Assembly: GCF_027922425.1 (NCBI RefSeq)
Contig: NZ_BSFQ01000020.1
Location: 1 to 64,000 of the forward strand
Source of the DNA: Pseudonocardia halophobica
Lineage (GTDB): Bacteria; Actinomycetota; Actinomycetes; Mycobacteriales; Pseudonocardiaceae
DNA: 64,000 nucleotides
Direction of reading: 5' to 3'
The position numbers and the translations under genes are program-made. The notes beneath the pieces were generated by a model. The model saw only the letters and a list, made by a program, of their open reading frames with translations. It ran no database searches and was not told where the DNA came from. Positions 26,767-34,960 of the stretch are shown piece by piece. Within the stretch, counting starts at the first letter, position 1; the number at the start of each line of letters is the position of its first letter.

Positions 26767-27366
26767 GTGCCGGTCGCGGACCCGGATCTGGTCGAGCGCC
26801 TGCGCGGGGGCGACGAGCAGGCCTTCGCGGAGGTCGTCCGGCTCTGGTCCCCGGCCATGCTGAGGGTGGCGCGGGCGCACGTGCGCACGCACGCGTCGGC
26901 GGAGGAGGTCGTGCAGGACGCCTGGCTGGCAGTGCTGCGCGGACTCGACGGCTTCGCGGCCCGGGCCTCGCTCAAGACCTGGATCTTCACCGTCCTCGTG
27001 AACACCGCGCGCCGCCGCGGCCGGGCCGAGGCGGGCCGGGTCCTCGAGCTCGAGCGCCCGGGTGTGGACCCGCGCCGGTTCCGTGGCGACGACGACGAGT
27101 ACCCCGGGCACTGGCGGGACGAGGCGGCCCCGGTGGAGTGGGGCCCGGAGCCCGAGGTGCTCGCCGCCGAGTTCCGTGGTCTCCTGGGACGCGCCCTGGC
27201 CGAGCTCCCCGACCGGCAACGCGCCGTCGTCGAACTGCGGGACGTCCACGGGTTCGACGCCGAGGAGGTGTGCACGCTGCTCGACCTCACCCCGGCCAAC
27301 CAGCGGGTGCTGCTGCACCGCGCCCGGACCCGCCTGCGCGGCCTGCTCGAGGAGGCGATCGCGTGA
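26767..27366 (+). CDS. ECF-family RNA polymerase sigma factor
   Basis: A 199-residue sigma factor with region 2 at about 10-80 (DEQAFAEVVRLW ... SAEEVVQDAWLAVLRGL ... LKTWIFTVLVNTARRRGR) and region 4 at about 138-195 (LPDRQRAVVELRDVHGFDAEEVCTLLDLTPANQRVLLHRAR). The linker is acidic and rich in Arg/Pro. It is coupled by GTGA to a small zinc-finger protein that is probably its anti-sigma factor. Target promoters are not known; the gene may autoregulate. Confidence 0.93.
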   Translation: MPVADPDLVERLRGGDEQAFAEVVRLWSPAMLRVARAHVRTHASAEEVVQDAWLAVLRGLDGFAARASLKTWIFTVLVNTARRRGRAEAGRVLELERPGVDPRRFRGDDDEYPGHWRDEAAPVEWGPEPEVLAAEFRGLLGRALAELPDRQRAVVELRDVHGFDAEEVCTLLDLTPANQRVLLHRARTRLRGLLEEAIA

Positions 27367-27653
27367 GCGGCCCGCGGGATCCCGGGACCACGCCCGACGC
27401 CCTGCACGACGCGGCCGTCCGGCTCGCCTGCGCCGAGCTGGTCGAGATCCTCACGGACTACCTGGAGGGGGCGCTCCCCGCGCACGACGCCGCGGTGATC
27501 GAGGCCCACCTCGCGCTGTGTCCCGGCTGTGCGGCCTACCTGGCCCAGATGCGGGCGACGATCCGCGTTCTGGGCCACGTGCCCGTCGAGACCCTGTCGC
27601 CCGAGGCGACCTCCACCCTGCTGGCCGCCTTCCGCGAGCGCGGGCCGGGCTGA
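27363..27653 (+). CDS. Soluble zinc-finger anti-sigma factor (ZAS family)
   Basis: A 96-residue protein. The anti-sigma zinc motif is visible as H-x3-C-x2-C (HLALCPGC, residues about 48-55) after the conserved DYLEGALPAHDAAVIEAH helix. No transmembrane segment follows, so it resembles soluble, possibly redox-sensing anti-sigma factors of the RsrA/ChrR-N type. The GTG overlaps the sigma factor stop (GTGA), the usual coupling of such pairs. Confidence 0.88.
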   Translation: MSGPRDPGTTPDALHDAAVRLACAELVEILTDYLEGALPAHDAAVIEAHLALCPGCAAYLAQMRATIRVLGHVPVETLSPEATSTLLAAFRERGPG

Positions 27654-27660
27654 GCCGGGA

Positions 27661-27990
27661 TCAGCGACCCTCTGCGTCGAGCAGCTGGCCGTCGATCCAC
27701 GGGTCGGACGAACGTTGCCGGCCCCGGTCGTCGACGTACCCGCAGGCCCGGTTGGTGATCTCGTCCGGGTTCGCCGGGTCGCCGAACTCCGGCGGGGACT
27801 GCAGGTCACAGGTGTGGAGAGGGGCCGGTGCCCCCGTGATCGTGACGGTCAGCGGGGTGTCCGCGGTGGCGGTGCCGGTGAGCACGGTCGCCGCCGCCGT
27901 GCCTCCGGTGGCGAGCACGGCGGCGCCCGCCGCGGCCCATCCGAGCCGCGCCGCGGACCGCTCGCGGCCCCGCATGCTGTGCCTGCCCAT
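27661..27990 (-). CDS. Small secreted or membrane-anchored hypothetical protein
   Basis: A 109-residue protein with a basic N-terminus (MGRHSMRGRERSAARLG) and a hydrophobic Ala/Val/Thr segment (about 18-44) that looks like a signal peptide or anchor. The exported part holds two cysteines (HTCDL, RACGYVDDRG) that could form a disulfide. No family recognised. It converges on the anti-sigma gene with 7 bp between stops. Starts at 27990 or 27975 are both possible. Confidence 0.65.
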   Translation of the reverse strand: MGRHSMRGRERSAARLGWAAAGAAVLATGGTAAATVLTGTATADTPLTVTITGAPAPLHTCDLQSPPEFGDPANPDEITNRACGYVDDRGRQRSSDPWIDGQLLDAEGR

Positions 27991-28122
27991 CTCGCACCCC
28001 CTCGGCGTCCCTCACCGGTGACATCGCACGAGCGGCCCGGAACGTGAACGCCCGGCCCGCTCTTTCACCGACACCGGTGAGTTACCCACCGGATCCGTAA
28101 CGAACCCGGCCCGGCGTGTGAT

Positions 28123-28175
28123 GAACACGGCCGCGCGTGGGGTGTTCGTGCCGGTGACGGGCCCGTCGGTACCAT
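28123..28175 (+). promoter_or_regulatory. Candidate yebC promoter region with inverted repeat
   Basis: GAACAC (28123-28128) and GTGTTC (28142-28147) form a dyad with a 13-bp centre just before the place of a -35 for the TACCAT box at 28170-28175. The 285-bp gap between the secreted protein start and yebC also holds TCACC-N6-GGTGA (28065-28080) and GTTAC-N11-GTAAC (28081-28101). No further gene is visible there. Confidence 0.35.
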
Positions 28176-28275
28176 CGGTGGGATCCGGCAGGGCCTCGTG
28201 CGGGCCCTGCGTGCCCGTCCTGCCAGGCGCCGCGCAGCGGGCACACGCGCGAGTTCAGGAAGGACGGGGCAGCCG

Positions 28276-29028
28276 ATGAGTGGCCACTCCAAATGGGCGA
28301 CGACGAAGCACAAGAAGGCCGTCATCGACGCCCGCCGGGGCAAGATGTTCGCCAAGCTGATCAAGAACATCGAGGTCGCGGCCCGGACCGGCGGCGGTGA
28401 CCCCGACGGCAACCCCACGCTCTACGACGCCATCCAGAAGGCGAAGAAGAGCTCGGTGCCCAACGACAACATCGACCGCGCGGTCAAGCGCGGCTCGGGT
28501 GCCGACGCCGGCGGCGCGGACTACCAGACGATCACCTACGAGGGCTACGGCCCCAACGGCGTCGCGCTGCTGATCGAGTGCCTCACGGACAACCGCAACC
28601 GCGCGGCCACCGAGGTGCGCACGGCGATGACCCGCAACGGCGGCACCATGGCCGACCCGGGCTCCGTCGCCTACCTGTTCACGCGCAAGGGCGTCGTCGT
28701 GCTGCCGAAGAACGACCTCTCGGAGGACGACGTGCTCGTGGCCGTCCTCGAGGCGGGCGCCGAGGAGGTCAACGACCTGGGCGAGAGCTTCGAGGTCGTC
28801 TCCGAGGCCACCGACCTGATCGCGGTGCGCACCGCGCTGCAGGAGGCGGGGATCGACTACGACTCGGCCGACCCGACGTTCCTGCCGTCGATGCAGGTCG
28901 AGCTCGACGCCGAGGCCGCCAAGAAGGTCTTCCGGCTGATCGAGGCGCTCGAGGACTCGGACGAGGTCCAGAACGTCTACGCCAACTTCGACGTGAGCGA
29001 CGCGGTCCTCGAGGAGGTCAACGCCTGA
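28276..29028 (+). CDS. yebC: YebC/PmpR family transcriptional regulator
   Basis: A 250-residue cytoplasmic protein of the YebC/TACO1 family, with the signature start MSGHSKWATTKHKKAVIDARRG and the acidic central part (NDLSEDDVLVAVLEAGAEEV). Family members bind DNA as regulators or help ribosomes through proline stretches. ATG 28276 is set by the conserved N-terminus and AGGAAGGA upstream; the open frame reaches 28198. In mycobacteria it is next to pdxT and near ruvC; here other genes lie between. A terminator follows. Confidence 0.95.
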   Translation: MSGHSKWATTKHKKAVIDARRGKMFAKLIKNIEVAARTGGGDPDGNPTLYDAIQKAKKSSVPNDNIDRAVKRGSGADAGGADYQTITYEGYGPNGVALLIECLTDNRNRAATEVRTAMTRNGGTMADPGSVAYLFTRKGVVVLPKNDLSEDDVLVAVLEAGAEEVNDLGESFEVVSEATDLIAVRTALQEAGIDYDSADPTFLPSMQVELDAEAAKKVFRLIEALEDSDEVQNVYANFDVSDAVLEEVNA

Positions 29029-29046
29029 GAGGACCTCCGTCCGTCC

Positions 29047-29081
29047 GACGGCGCCGTCCCCCGTCCGGGGGCGGCGCCGTC
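29047..29081 (+). terminator. Hairpin terminator after yebC
   Basis: GACGGCGCCG (29047-29056) pairs with CGGCGCCGTC (29072-29081); five C and five G extend the stem around a bulged T and a GTCC loop. A short pyrimidine-rich stretch (GTCGTTCTC) follows. Located 18 nt after the yebC stop. Confidence 0.8.
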
Positions 29082-29229
29082 GTCGTTCTCAGGGCCGTTC
29101 CGGCGGTGACCTCCGCGCCTGCGGGCCCGACAATCCCGAGGGGTCGGCGAGGCCGCGGCGGGCTATCCGGACGAGGACGGGCGGCGCGAGACGTACCGGC
29201 GCAGAGCGACGGCGGAACCGGAGGCACGG

Positions 29230-29463
29230 ATGATCAAGCGGATGCGCGAGCTGGCCGACGAGTTGGACGCGTCGTTCCACGACATCAAGGAGGCCGTGAA
29301 CGCGCTGGCCGCGCAGCACGGGGCGGACCGGATCGTCGTGCACGAGGACGAGCCGCCGGAGTTCAAGATCCTCCGCGAGCAGTACGTCGACCAGCTGATC
29401 ACCGAGGAGGGCTGCGAGGCGGTGCGCGAGATGCTCGGCCCGCCGCCGGAGGAGTTGGCGTGA
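29230..29463 (+). CDS. Small hypothetical protein upstream of the copper-radical oxidase
   Basis: A 77-residue acidic, probably helical protein (MIKRMRELADELDASFHDIKEAVNALAAQ ... EEGCEAVREMLG). CGGAGG stands 7 nt before the ATG. Nothing is recognised in it. It lies in the same reading frame as the oxidase gene 69 bp downstream, separated only by its TGA and 23 sense codons, and may be its operon partner. The 200 bp before it hold the yebC terminator and no other visible gene. Confidence 0.6.
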   Translation: MIKRMRELADELDASFHDIKEAVNALAAQHGADRIVVHEDEPPEFKILREQYVDQLITEEGCEAVREMLGPPPEELA

Positions 29464-29532
29464 CGGCCGAACCGCGGTATCACGTCCTGTGACCGGCACC
29501 TCTGGTTCCGTAGCGACCACCCGGGAGGGCAC

Positions 29533-31908
29533 GTGGACACGGACTTCACCGCGGTTCCGGACTGGTTCGCGGGCACCTCGGCGGGCGGCGGGGTCGCGGT
29601 CGGCGACCTCGCCCGAGACGGCGGCCGCTCCGTCGTCGTCCTCGTGGTCGACGCCCCGCCGGGCGCGAACGCCGGCTGGTACCGGGTCGGCCACGGGCTG
29701 ACGGACGGCGGCGCCCTGACCGGCCCGTGGAGCCCGTGGCGGCCGGTGCCGGACTGGGGGTTCTGGGAGAACCAGGGCGCGGGGATCGCGCTCGCCGACG
29801 TCACCGGCACCGGGTCGCTCGACCTGGTCGTGTTCACGGTCGACGCGCCGGACGGGCCGAACGGCGGCTTCTACCGAATCGGGCGGGACCTCGACGCGGA
29901 CGGCGAGGTCACCGGCGGCTGGACCGGCTGGACCGCGATCCCGGACTGGACGGGCTGGGAGAACGCGGGCGCGGACATCGCGGTGGCCGACGTCGACGGG
30001 GACGGGCAGCTGGATCTCGTCGTGCTGTCCGTCGACGCCCCCGACGGGCAGAACCACGGCTTCTACCGCAGCGGCCCGCTCGGGCCCGACGGCGTCGTGA
30101 CCGAGTGGCGGGACTGGGCCGAGGTCCCGGCCTGGTGGGGCTGGGAGAACCAGGGCGCCGGGCTGGCCGTCACCGACCTCGACGGCGACGGCAGGCCGGA
30201 GCTGGTGGTCCTCGTCGTCGACAACCCGGCGGGGGAGAACGTCGGCTACGTCAGCGTCGGCTGGCGGCTCGAGGACGGCCGCAGCGCGGACGGCTGGGGG
30301 CCGTGGGAGCGGCTGCCCGGGTGGGGGTTCTGGGAGAACTCCGACGCCGCCCTCGCCGTCGTCCCGCTGGGCGCCCGCGGCATGCCGCACCTGTTCACGC
30401 TGGCCGTCGACGCCCCGGTCGGCGGGAGCAGCGGCTGGTACCGGGTGTCGGACCTGATGACGGACCGGGAGATGGGCGCCGAGATGGGCGTCTGGCGGCT
30501 GCTCGAGCGGGACTCCGGGGTGCTGGCGGTCCACGCGGCGCTGCTGCACACCGGCTCGGTCGCGTTCTTCGCGGGCTCGAGCAACGACCCCGACAACGCC
30601 GCCGCCGGACGTTTCGGCACGGCGGTCTGGCACTACCCGTCGAGCGCGCTCAGCAGGCCGGCGACCCCCGTCGACCTGTTCTGCTGCGGGCACGCGTTCC
30701 TGGCCGACGGCCGGCTGCTCGCGGCGGGCGGGACGGAGCGGTACGACCCGTTCCTGGGCCTGCGCCAGGCCGTGGTGTTCGACCAGGACAAGGGCGCGCC
30801 CGACCCGGGCTCGCCGACCGGCTCGACGGGGGCGTGGGAGGCGGTGCCGGACATGGCCGGCGGCCGCTGGTACCCGACGCTGGTGGCGCTCTCCGACGGC
30901 CGGGTCCTCGCGGTCTCCGGGCTCGACGGCACCTCGCAGCTCAACACCCACCCGGAGATCTACCGGGACGGTACGGGCTGGACCACGCTGCCGAACTCGC
31001 CGAACTGGCCGATGTACGGGCACCTGTTCCTGCTCGAGGACGGGCGGGTCTTCTACTCGGGCGGCCAGTACGGGCCGAACAACGGCGAGCGGCCGGCGAT
31101 GTGGGACCTCGCGACGAACGCGACGGTGCCGGTCGACGGCCTGCCGGTGCCGCAGGCCCGCAACCAGGCGGCGAGCGTGCTGCTGCCGCCCGTGCAGGAC
31201 CAGCGGGTGATGATCGTGGGCGGCGGCCCGTGGGACATGCACGACATGACCGGCGCGACCGGCTCCGCCGCGGTGGTGGACCTGAAGGCCGCCGCACCGT
31301 GGTACGTCGCGACCGGCTCGCTGGCCATGCGGCGGATGCACCTCTGCGCGACCCTGCTGCCGGACCGGACGGTGCTGGTCAACGGCGGCGCGATGATGGA
31401 GGAGTCCGCCGCCCACGCGGCCCTCGACGCCGAGATCTACGACCCCGCGAGCGGCACCTGGGCGATGGGCGCGACCTCGCGCGTCCCGCGGCTCTACCAC
31501 TCGGTCGCCCTGCTGATGCCCGACGGCCGGGTGGTCACCGCGGGCTCGAACCCCGCGCGCAAGACCGAGGAGCTGCGCATCGAGGTCTACTGGCCGCCCT
31601 ACCTGTTCCGCGGCACGCCGCCCGGCTGCGTGCCCGCGGAGACGGCCGTCGACTTCGGCGGGACGCTCGACGTCTCGACCGGAGACCCCGGGGCGATCGC
31701 CTCCGCCGCGCTGGTGCGGCCCGGCGCCACCACCCACTCCGCCGACGTCGAGCAGCGGCTCGTCGACCTGCCGATCCTCGCGCGGGGCTCGGTCCGGCTG
31801 ACCGTCCGGCTGCCGGGGCCGGAGCACGCGCCGCCGGGCTGGTACCTGCTGTTCCTGCTGTCCGGGGCGGGGGTCCCCTCGCGCGGGGAGTGGGTGCGGC
31901 TGGGGTGA
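29533..31908 (+). CDS. Galactose oxidase-like copper-radical oxidase with N-terminal FG-GAP/VCBS-like repeats
   Basis: A 791-residue protein. Residues 1-310 are four or five repeats of about 65 residues, each with a W-E-N-x-G-A-G/D segment and an Ala-Asp-x-Asp-Gly-Asp-Gly-type loop. A kelch propeller and a C-terminal DUF1929-type Ig domain follow. The residues of the Cys-Tyr radical copper site align with galactose oxidase: Cys384 (FCCG), Tyr447 (RWYP), Tyr655-His656 (LYHS) and His735 (TTHS). Such enzymes oxidise alcohols or aldehydes with O2, giving H2O2. No signal peptide is present; the GTG start has GGGAGGG upstream and no alternative start exists before the preceding stop. Substrate unknown. 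Confidence 0.88.
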   Translation: MDTDFTAVPDWFAGTSAGGGVAVGDLARDGGRSVVVLVVDAPPGANAGWYRVGHGLTDGGALTGPWSPWRPVPDWGFWENQGAGIALADVTGTGSLDLVVFTVDAPDGPNGGFYRIGRDLDADGEVTGGWTGWTAIPDWTGWENAGADIAVADVDGDGQLDLVVLSVDAPDGQNHGFYRSGPLGPDGVVTEWRDWAEVPAWWGWENQGAGLAVTDLDGDGRPELVVLVVDNPAGENVGYVSVGWRLEDGRSADGWGPWERLPGWGFWENSDAALAVVPLGARGMPHLFTLAVDAPVGGSSGWYRVSDLMTDREMGAEMGVWRLLERDSGVLAVHAALLHTGSVAFFAGSSNDPDNAAAGRFGTAVWHYPSSALSRPATPVDLFCCGHAFLADGRLLAAGGTERYDPFLGLRQAVVFDQDKGAPDPGSPTGSTGAWEAVPDMAGGRWYPTLVALSDGRVLAVSGLDGTSQLNTHPEIYRDGTGWTTLPNSPNWPMYGHLFLLEDGRVFYSGGQYGPNNGERPAMWDLATNATVPVDGLPVPQARNQAASVLLPPVQDQRVMIVGGGPWDMHDMTGATGSAAVVDLKAAAPWYVATGSLAMRRMHLCATLLPDRTVLVNGGAMMEESAAHAALDAEIYDPASGTWAMGATSRVPRLYHSVALLMPDGRVVTAGSNPARKTEELRIEVYWPPYLFRGTPPGCVPAETAVDFGGTLDVSTGDPGAIASAALVRPGATTHSADVEQRLVDLPILARGSVRLTVRLPGPEHAPPGWYLLFLLSGAGVPSRGEWVRLG

Positions 31909-32009
31909 GGGCGGGGCGCGGCGGGGCCGGGGCCCGCCCGCTGCTCGCCCGATCGGGGACGGGGCCCGGCCGAGGCGGAGGCTCGCCGGGAACTGTCGGT
32001 GCCCGGTCC

Positions 32010-32015
32010 TAGACT
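32010..32015 (+). promoter_or_regulatory. -10 box (TAGACT) of polA
   Basis: TAGACT ends 8 nt before the polA ATG with no Shine-Dalgarno; probably leaderless. The 115 bp between the oxidase gene and polA otherwise consist of G/C runs able to form hairpins but no clear single terminator. Confidence 0.5.
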
Positions 32016-32023
32016 CGCCCCCG

Positions 32024-34843
32024 ATGAGCCCCGCCACGAAGTCACCCGCCACACCGGCCGCCGGGAAGTCCGCGGCGAGCACCGGGAAGACCGCCGCGCC
32101 CGAGGGCAGGCGGCTGCTGCTGCTCGACGGTCACTCCCTCGCCTACCGGGCGTTCTTCGCCCTGCCCGCGGAGAACTTCCGCACGGGCACGGGGCAGACC
32201 ACGAACGCCGTCTACGGCTTCACGTCGATGCTCATCAACCAGCTCCGTGACGAGCAGCCGACGCACCTGGCCGTGGCGTTCGACGTCTCGCGCAAGACCT
32301 TCCGGGCGGAGCGGTACGCGGACTACAAGGCGAACCGCACCAGCACGCCGGACGACTTCCGCGGCCAGGTCGACCTCATCAAGGAGGTCCTGCGCGCGCT
32401 GAACATCCCGGTGTTCGCCGTCGAGGGCTTCGAGGCGGACGACATCATCGCCACGCTGGCCACGCAGGCCGAGTCGCAGGGCTTCGAGGTGCTCATCACC
32501 ACCGGCGACCGGGACGCGTTCCAGCTGGTCACCGACAACGTCACGGTGCTGTACCCGAAGCGGGGCGTGTCGGACCTGGGGCGCATCGACCCGGCGGAGG
32601 TCGACAAGCGCTACGGGCTCACCCCGACCCAGTACCCGGACTTCGCGGCGCTGCGCGGCGACCCCAGCGACAACCTGCCGAACATCCCGGGCGTGGGGGA
32701 GAAGACGGCGGCCAAGTGGGTCCGCGAGTTCGGCTCGCTCGGCGAGCTCACCGACCGGGTGGACGAGGTGAAGGGCAAGGCGGGGGACGCGCTGCGCGCC
32801 AACCTGGCCAACGTCCTGATGAACCGCCAGCTCACCGAGCTGGTGCGGGACGTACCGCTCGACAGCGTGCCCGCCGAGCTCGAGGTCCGGCCCTGGGACC
32901 GGGACGCGGTCCACCGGCTGTTCGACGAGCTGGAGTTCCGGGTGCTGCGCGAGCGGCTGTTCGCCACGCTGCAGAGCGCCGAGCCGGAGGCCGAGTCGGG
33001 CTTCGACGTGCAGGGCGGGACCGTCGCGCCGGGCACCGTGCGCACCTGGCTGGCCGAGCACGCGCGCGACGGGCGGCGGGTCGGCGTCGCGTTCTCCGGG
33101 GTGGCCGGCGGGATCACCGAGCGGGACTTCACCGGGATCGCGCTGGCCACCGGCGAGCCGACGCTGGAGGACCGGGCCGGCCTGAACTCCCGCCCACCCG
33201 CCGACGCCGGTGTCCCCGTGGCCGGGTACGTGGACGTCCGGCTGCTGGAGCCGGACGACGAGGCGGCCCTGGGGGAGTGGTTGGCCGACCCGGCGGTGCC
33301 CAAGGCCTCGCACGACGTGAAGGCGGTGCTGCACGGGCTGCGCGGCCGGGGCTGGACGCTCGGGGGCCTGACCAGCGACACCGCGCTCGCCGCGTACCTC
33401 GCGCGGCCCGGGCAGCGCAGCTTCGACCTCGCCGACCTGGCCCTGCGCTACCTCCGGCGGGAGCTCGCCATGGAGGGCGGGGAGGGCGACGGCCAGCTGT
33501 CCCTGCTGGGCGGCGAGGAGGAGGCCGACGCGAAGCACGCCGAGACCGAGATGGTGTCGGCGTCGGCGGTGGCCGAGCTGGCCGACGCGCTCGGCGCCGA
33601 GCTGGCCGAGAAGGAGCAGACCCGGCTGCTGCTCGAGCTGGAGCAGCCGCTGGCGTTCGTGCTCGCCGACCTCGAGGCCGCGGGCATCGCCGTGGACCGG
33701 GACCACCTGGAGTCGCTCGAGTCCGAGTTCGCGGCCCAGGTGAAGGAGGCCGCGCGCGCCGCCTACGAGGTGATCGGCAAGGAGATCAACCTCGGCTCGC
33801 CGAAGCAGCTGCAGGTCGTGCTGTTCGACGAGCTGAGCATGCCGAAGACCAAGCGCACCAAGACCGGCTACACCACGGACGCGGACGCGCTGCAGAGCCT
33901 CTACGAGCAGACCGAGCACCCCTTCCTCATGCACCTGCTGCAGCACCGGGACGCCACGCGGCTCAAGGTCACGGTCGACGGGCTGCTCAAGTCGATCGCG
34001 GCCGACGGGCGGATCCACACCACGTACAGCCAGACGATCGCGGCGACCGGTCGGCTGTCGTCGACCGACCCGAACCTGCAGAACGTGCCGATCCGCACCG
34101 CCGCGGGGCGGCGGATCCGCGAGACCTTCGTGGTCGGCGAGGGCTACGGCGAGCTGATGACCGCCGACTACAGCCAGATCGAGATGCGGATCATGGCGCA
34201 CCTCTCCGAGGACGAGGCGCTGATCGAGGCGTTCAACTCGAAGCGGGACTTCCACTCGGAGACCGCGTCGAAGGTGTTCGGCGTGGCGGCGGACGAGGTC
34301 ACCCCCGAGCAGCGCGCCAAGATCAAGGCGATGAACTACGGCCTGGCCTACGGGCTGTCGGCGTTCGGGCTCTCCGGGCAGCTGCGGATCTCCACCGAGG
34401 AGGCCCGCGCCCTGATGGAGGACTACTTCGAGACCTTCGGCGGCGTGCGGGACTACCTGCGCTCGATCGTCGACGTGGCCCGCAAGGAGGGCTACACCGC
34501 CACCATGCTGGGCCGGCGTCGCTACCTCCCCGACCTGACCAGCGACAACCGGCAGCGCCGCGAGATGGCCGAGCGGATGGCCCTCAACGCGCCGATCCAG
34601 GGCAGCGCGGCGGACATCATCAAGGTCGCGATGCTCAACGTGCACACCGCACTGTCCGCGGCCTCGCTGCGCAGCCGGATGCTGCTCCAGGTGCACGACG
34701 AGCTGGTGCTCGAGGTCGCGGAGGGCGAGCGCGAGGCCGTCGAGGAGCTGGTGCGCCGGGAGATGGGCGCGGCCGAGACGCTGTCGGTGCCGCTCGAGGT
34801 GTCGGTCGGGTACGGCCGCAGCTGGGACGACGCGGCGCACTGA
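32024..34843 (+). CDS. polA: DNA polymerase I
   Basis: A 939-residue repair and Okazaki-maturation polymerase. After a 30-residue Ala/Lys/Thr-rich tail come the 5'-3' exonuclease (about 30-310, LLLLDGHSLAYRAFFAL, GFEADDIIATLA, TGDRDAFQLV, GDPSDNLPNIPGVGEKTA), a degenerate 3'-5' exonuclease domain (about 330-500) and the family A polymerase (about 530-939). Motif A DYSQIEMR, motif B RAKIKAMNYGLAYG and motif C HDELVLEV are intact. The D-x-E of Exo I is missing, so proofreading should be absent, as known for actinobacterial Pol I. The stop codon is the first unit of a 14-bp tandem repeat. Confidence 0.97.
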   Translation: MSPATKSPATPAAGKSAASTGKTAAPEGRRLLLLDGHSLAYRAFFALPAENFRTGTGQTTNAVYGFTSMLINQLRDEQPTHLAVAFDVSRKTFRAERYADYKANRTSTPDDFRGQVDLIKEVLRALNIPVFAVEGFEADDIIATLATQAESQGFEVLITTGDRDAFQLVTDNVTVLYPKRGVSDLGRIDPAEVDKRYGLTPTQYPDFAALRGDPSDNLPNIPGVGEKTAAKWVREFGSLGELTDRVDEVKGKAGDALRANLANVLMNRQLTELVRDVPLDSVPAELEVRPWDRDAVHRLFDELEFRVLRERLFATLQSAEPEAESGFDVQGGTVAPGTVRTWLAEHARDGRRVGVAFSGVAGGITERDFTGIALATGEPTLEDRAGLNSRPPADAGVPVAGYVDVRLLEPDDEAALGEWLADPAVPKASHDVKAVLHGLRGRGWTLGGLTSDTALAAYLARPGQRSFDLADLALRYLRRELAMEGGEGDGQLSLLGGEEEADAKHAETEMVSASAVAELADALGAELAEKEQTRLLLELEQPLAFVLADLEAAGIAVDRDHLESLESEFAAQVKEAARAAYEVIGKEINLGSPKQLQVVLFDELSMPKTKRTKTGYTTDADALQSLYEQTEHPFLMHLLQHRDATRLKVTVDGLLKSIAADGRIHTTYSQTIAATGRLSSTDPNLQNVPIRTAAGRRIRETFVVGEGYGELMTADYSQIEMRIMAHLSEDEALIEAFNSKRDFHSETASKVFGVAADEVTPEQRAKIKAMNYGLAYGLSAFGLSGQLRISTEEARALMEDYFETFGGVRDYLRSIVDVARKEGYTATMLGRRRYLPDLTSDNRQRREMAERMALNAPIQGSAADIIKVAMLNVHTALSAASLRSRMLLQVHDELVLEVAEGEREAVEELVRREMGAAETLSVPLEVSVGYGRSWDDAAH

Positions 34844-34918
34844 CCGGACAGCACTGATCGAACGGCACTGACCGGACGGCACTGACCGGACGGCACTGAC
34901 CGGACGGCACTGACCGGA
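34841..34918. repeat. 14-bp tandem repeat starting at the polA stop codon
   Basis: Units begin at 34841, 34855, 34869, 34883, 34897 and 34911 with consensus TGACCGGACGGCAC; the first two have single-base changes and the last is partial. The first unit contains the polA TGA. Each unit is 14 bp, so it cannot be in-frame coding. It fills most of the gap before the next gene. Confidence 0.9.
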
Positions 34919-34960
34919 AACCCGGGTGCGGGGCCGGGCGCGGCCCAGCAGGATGGCGCG

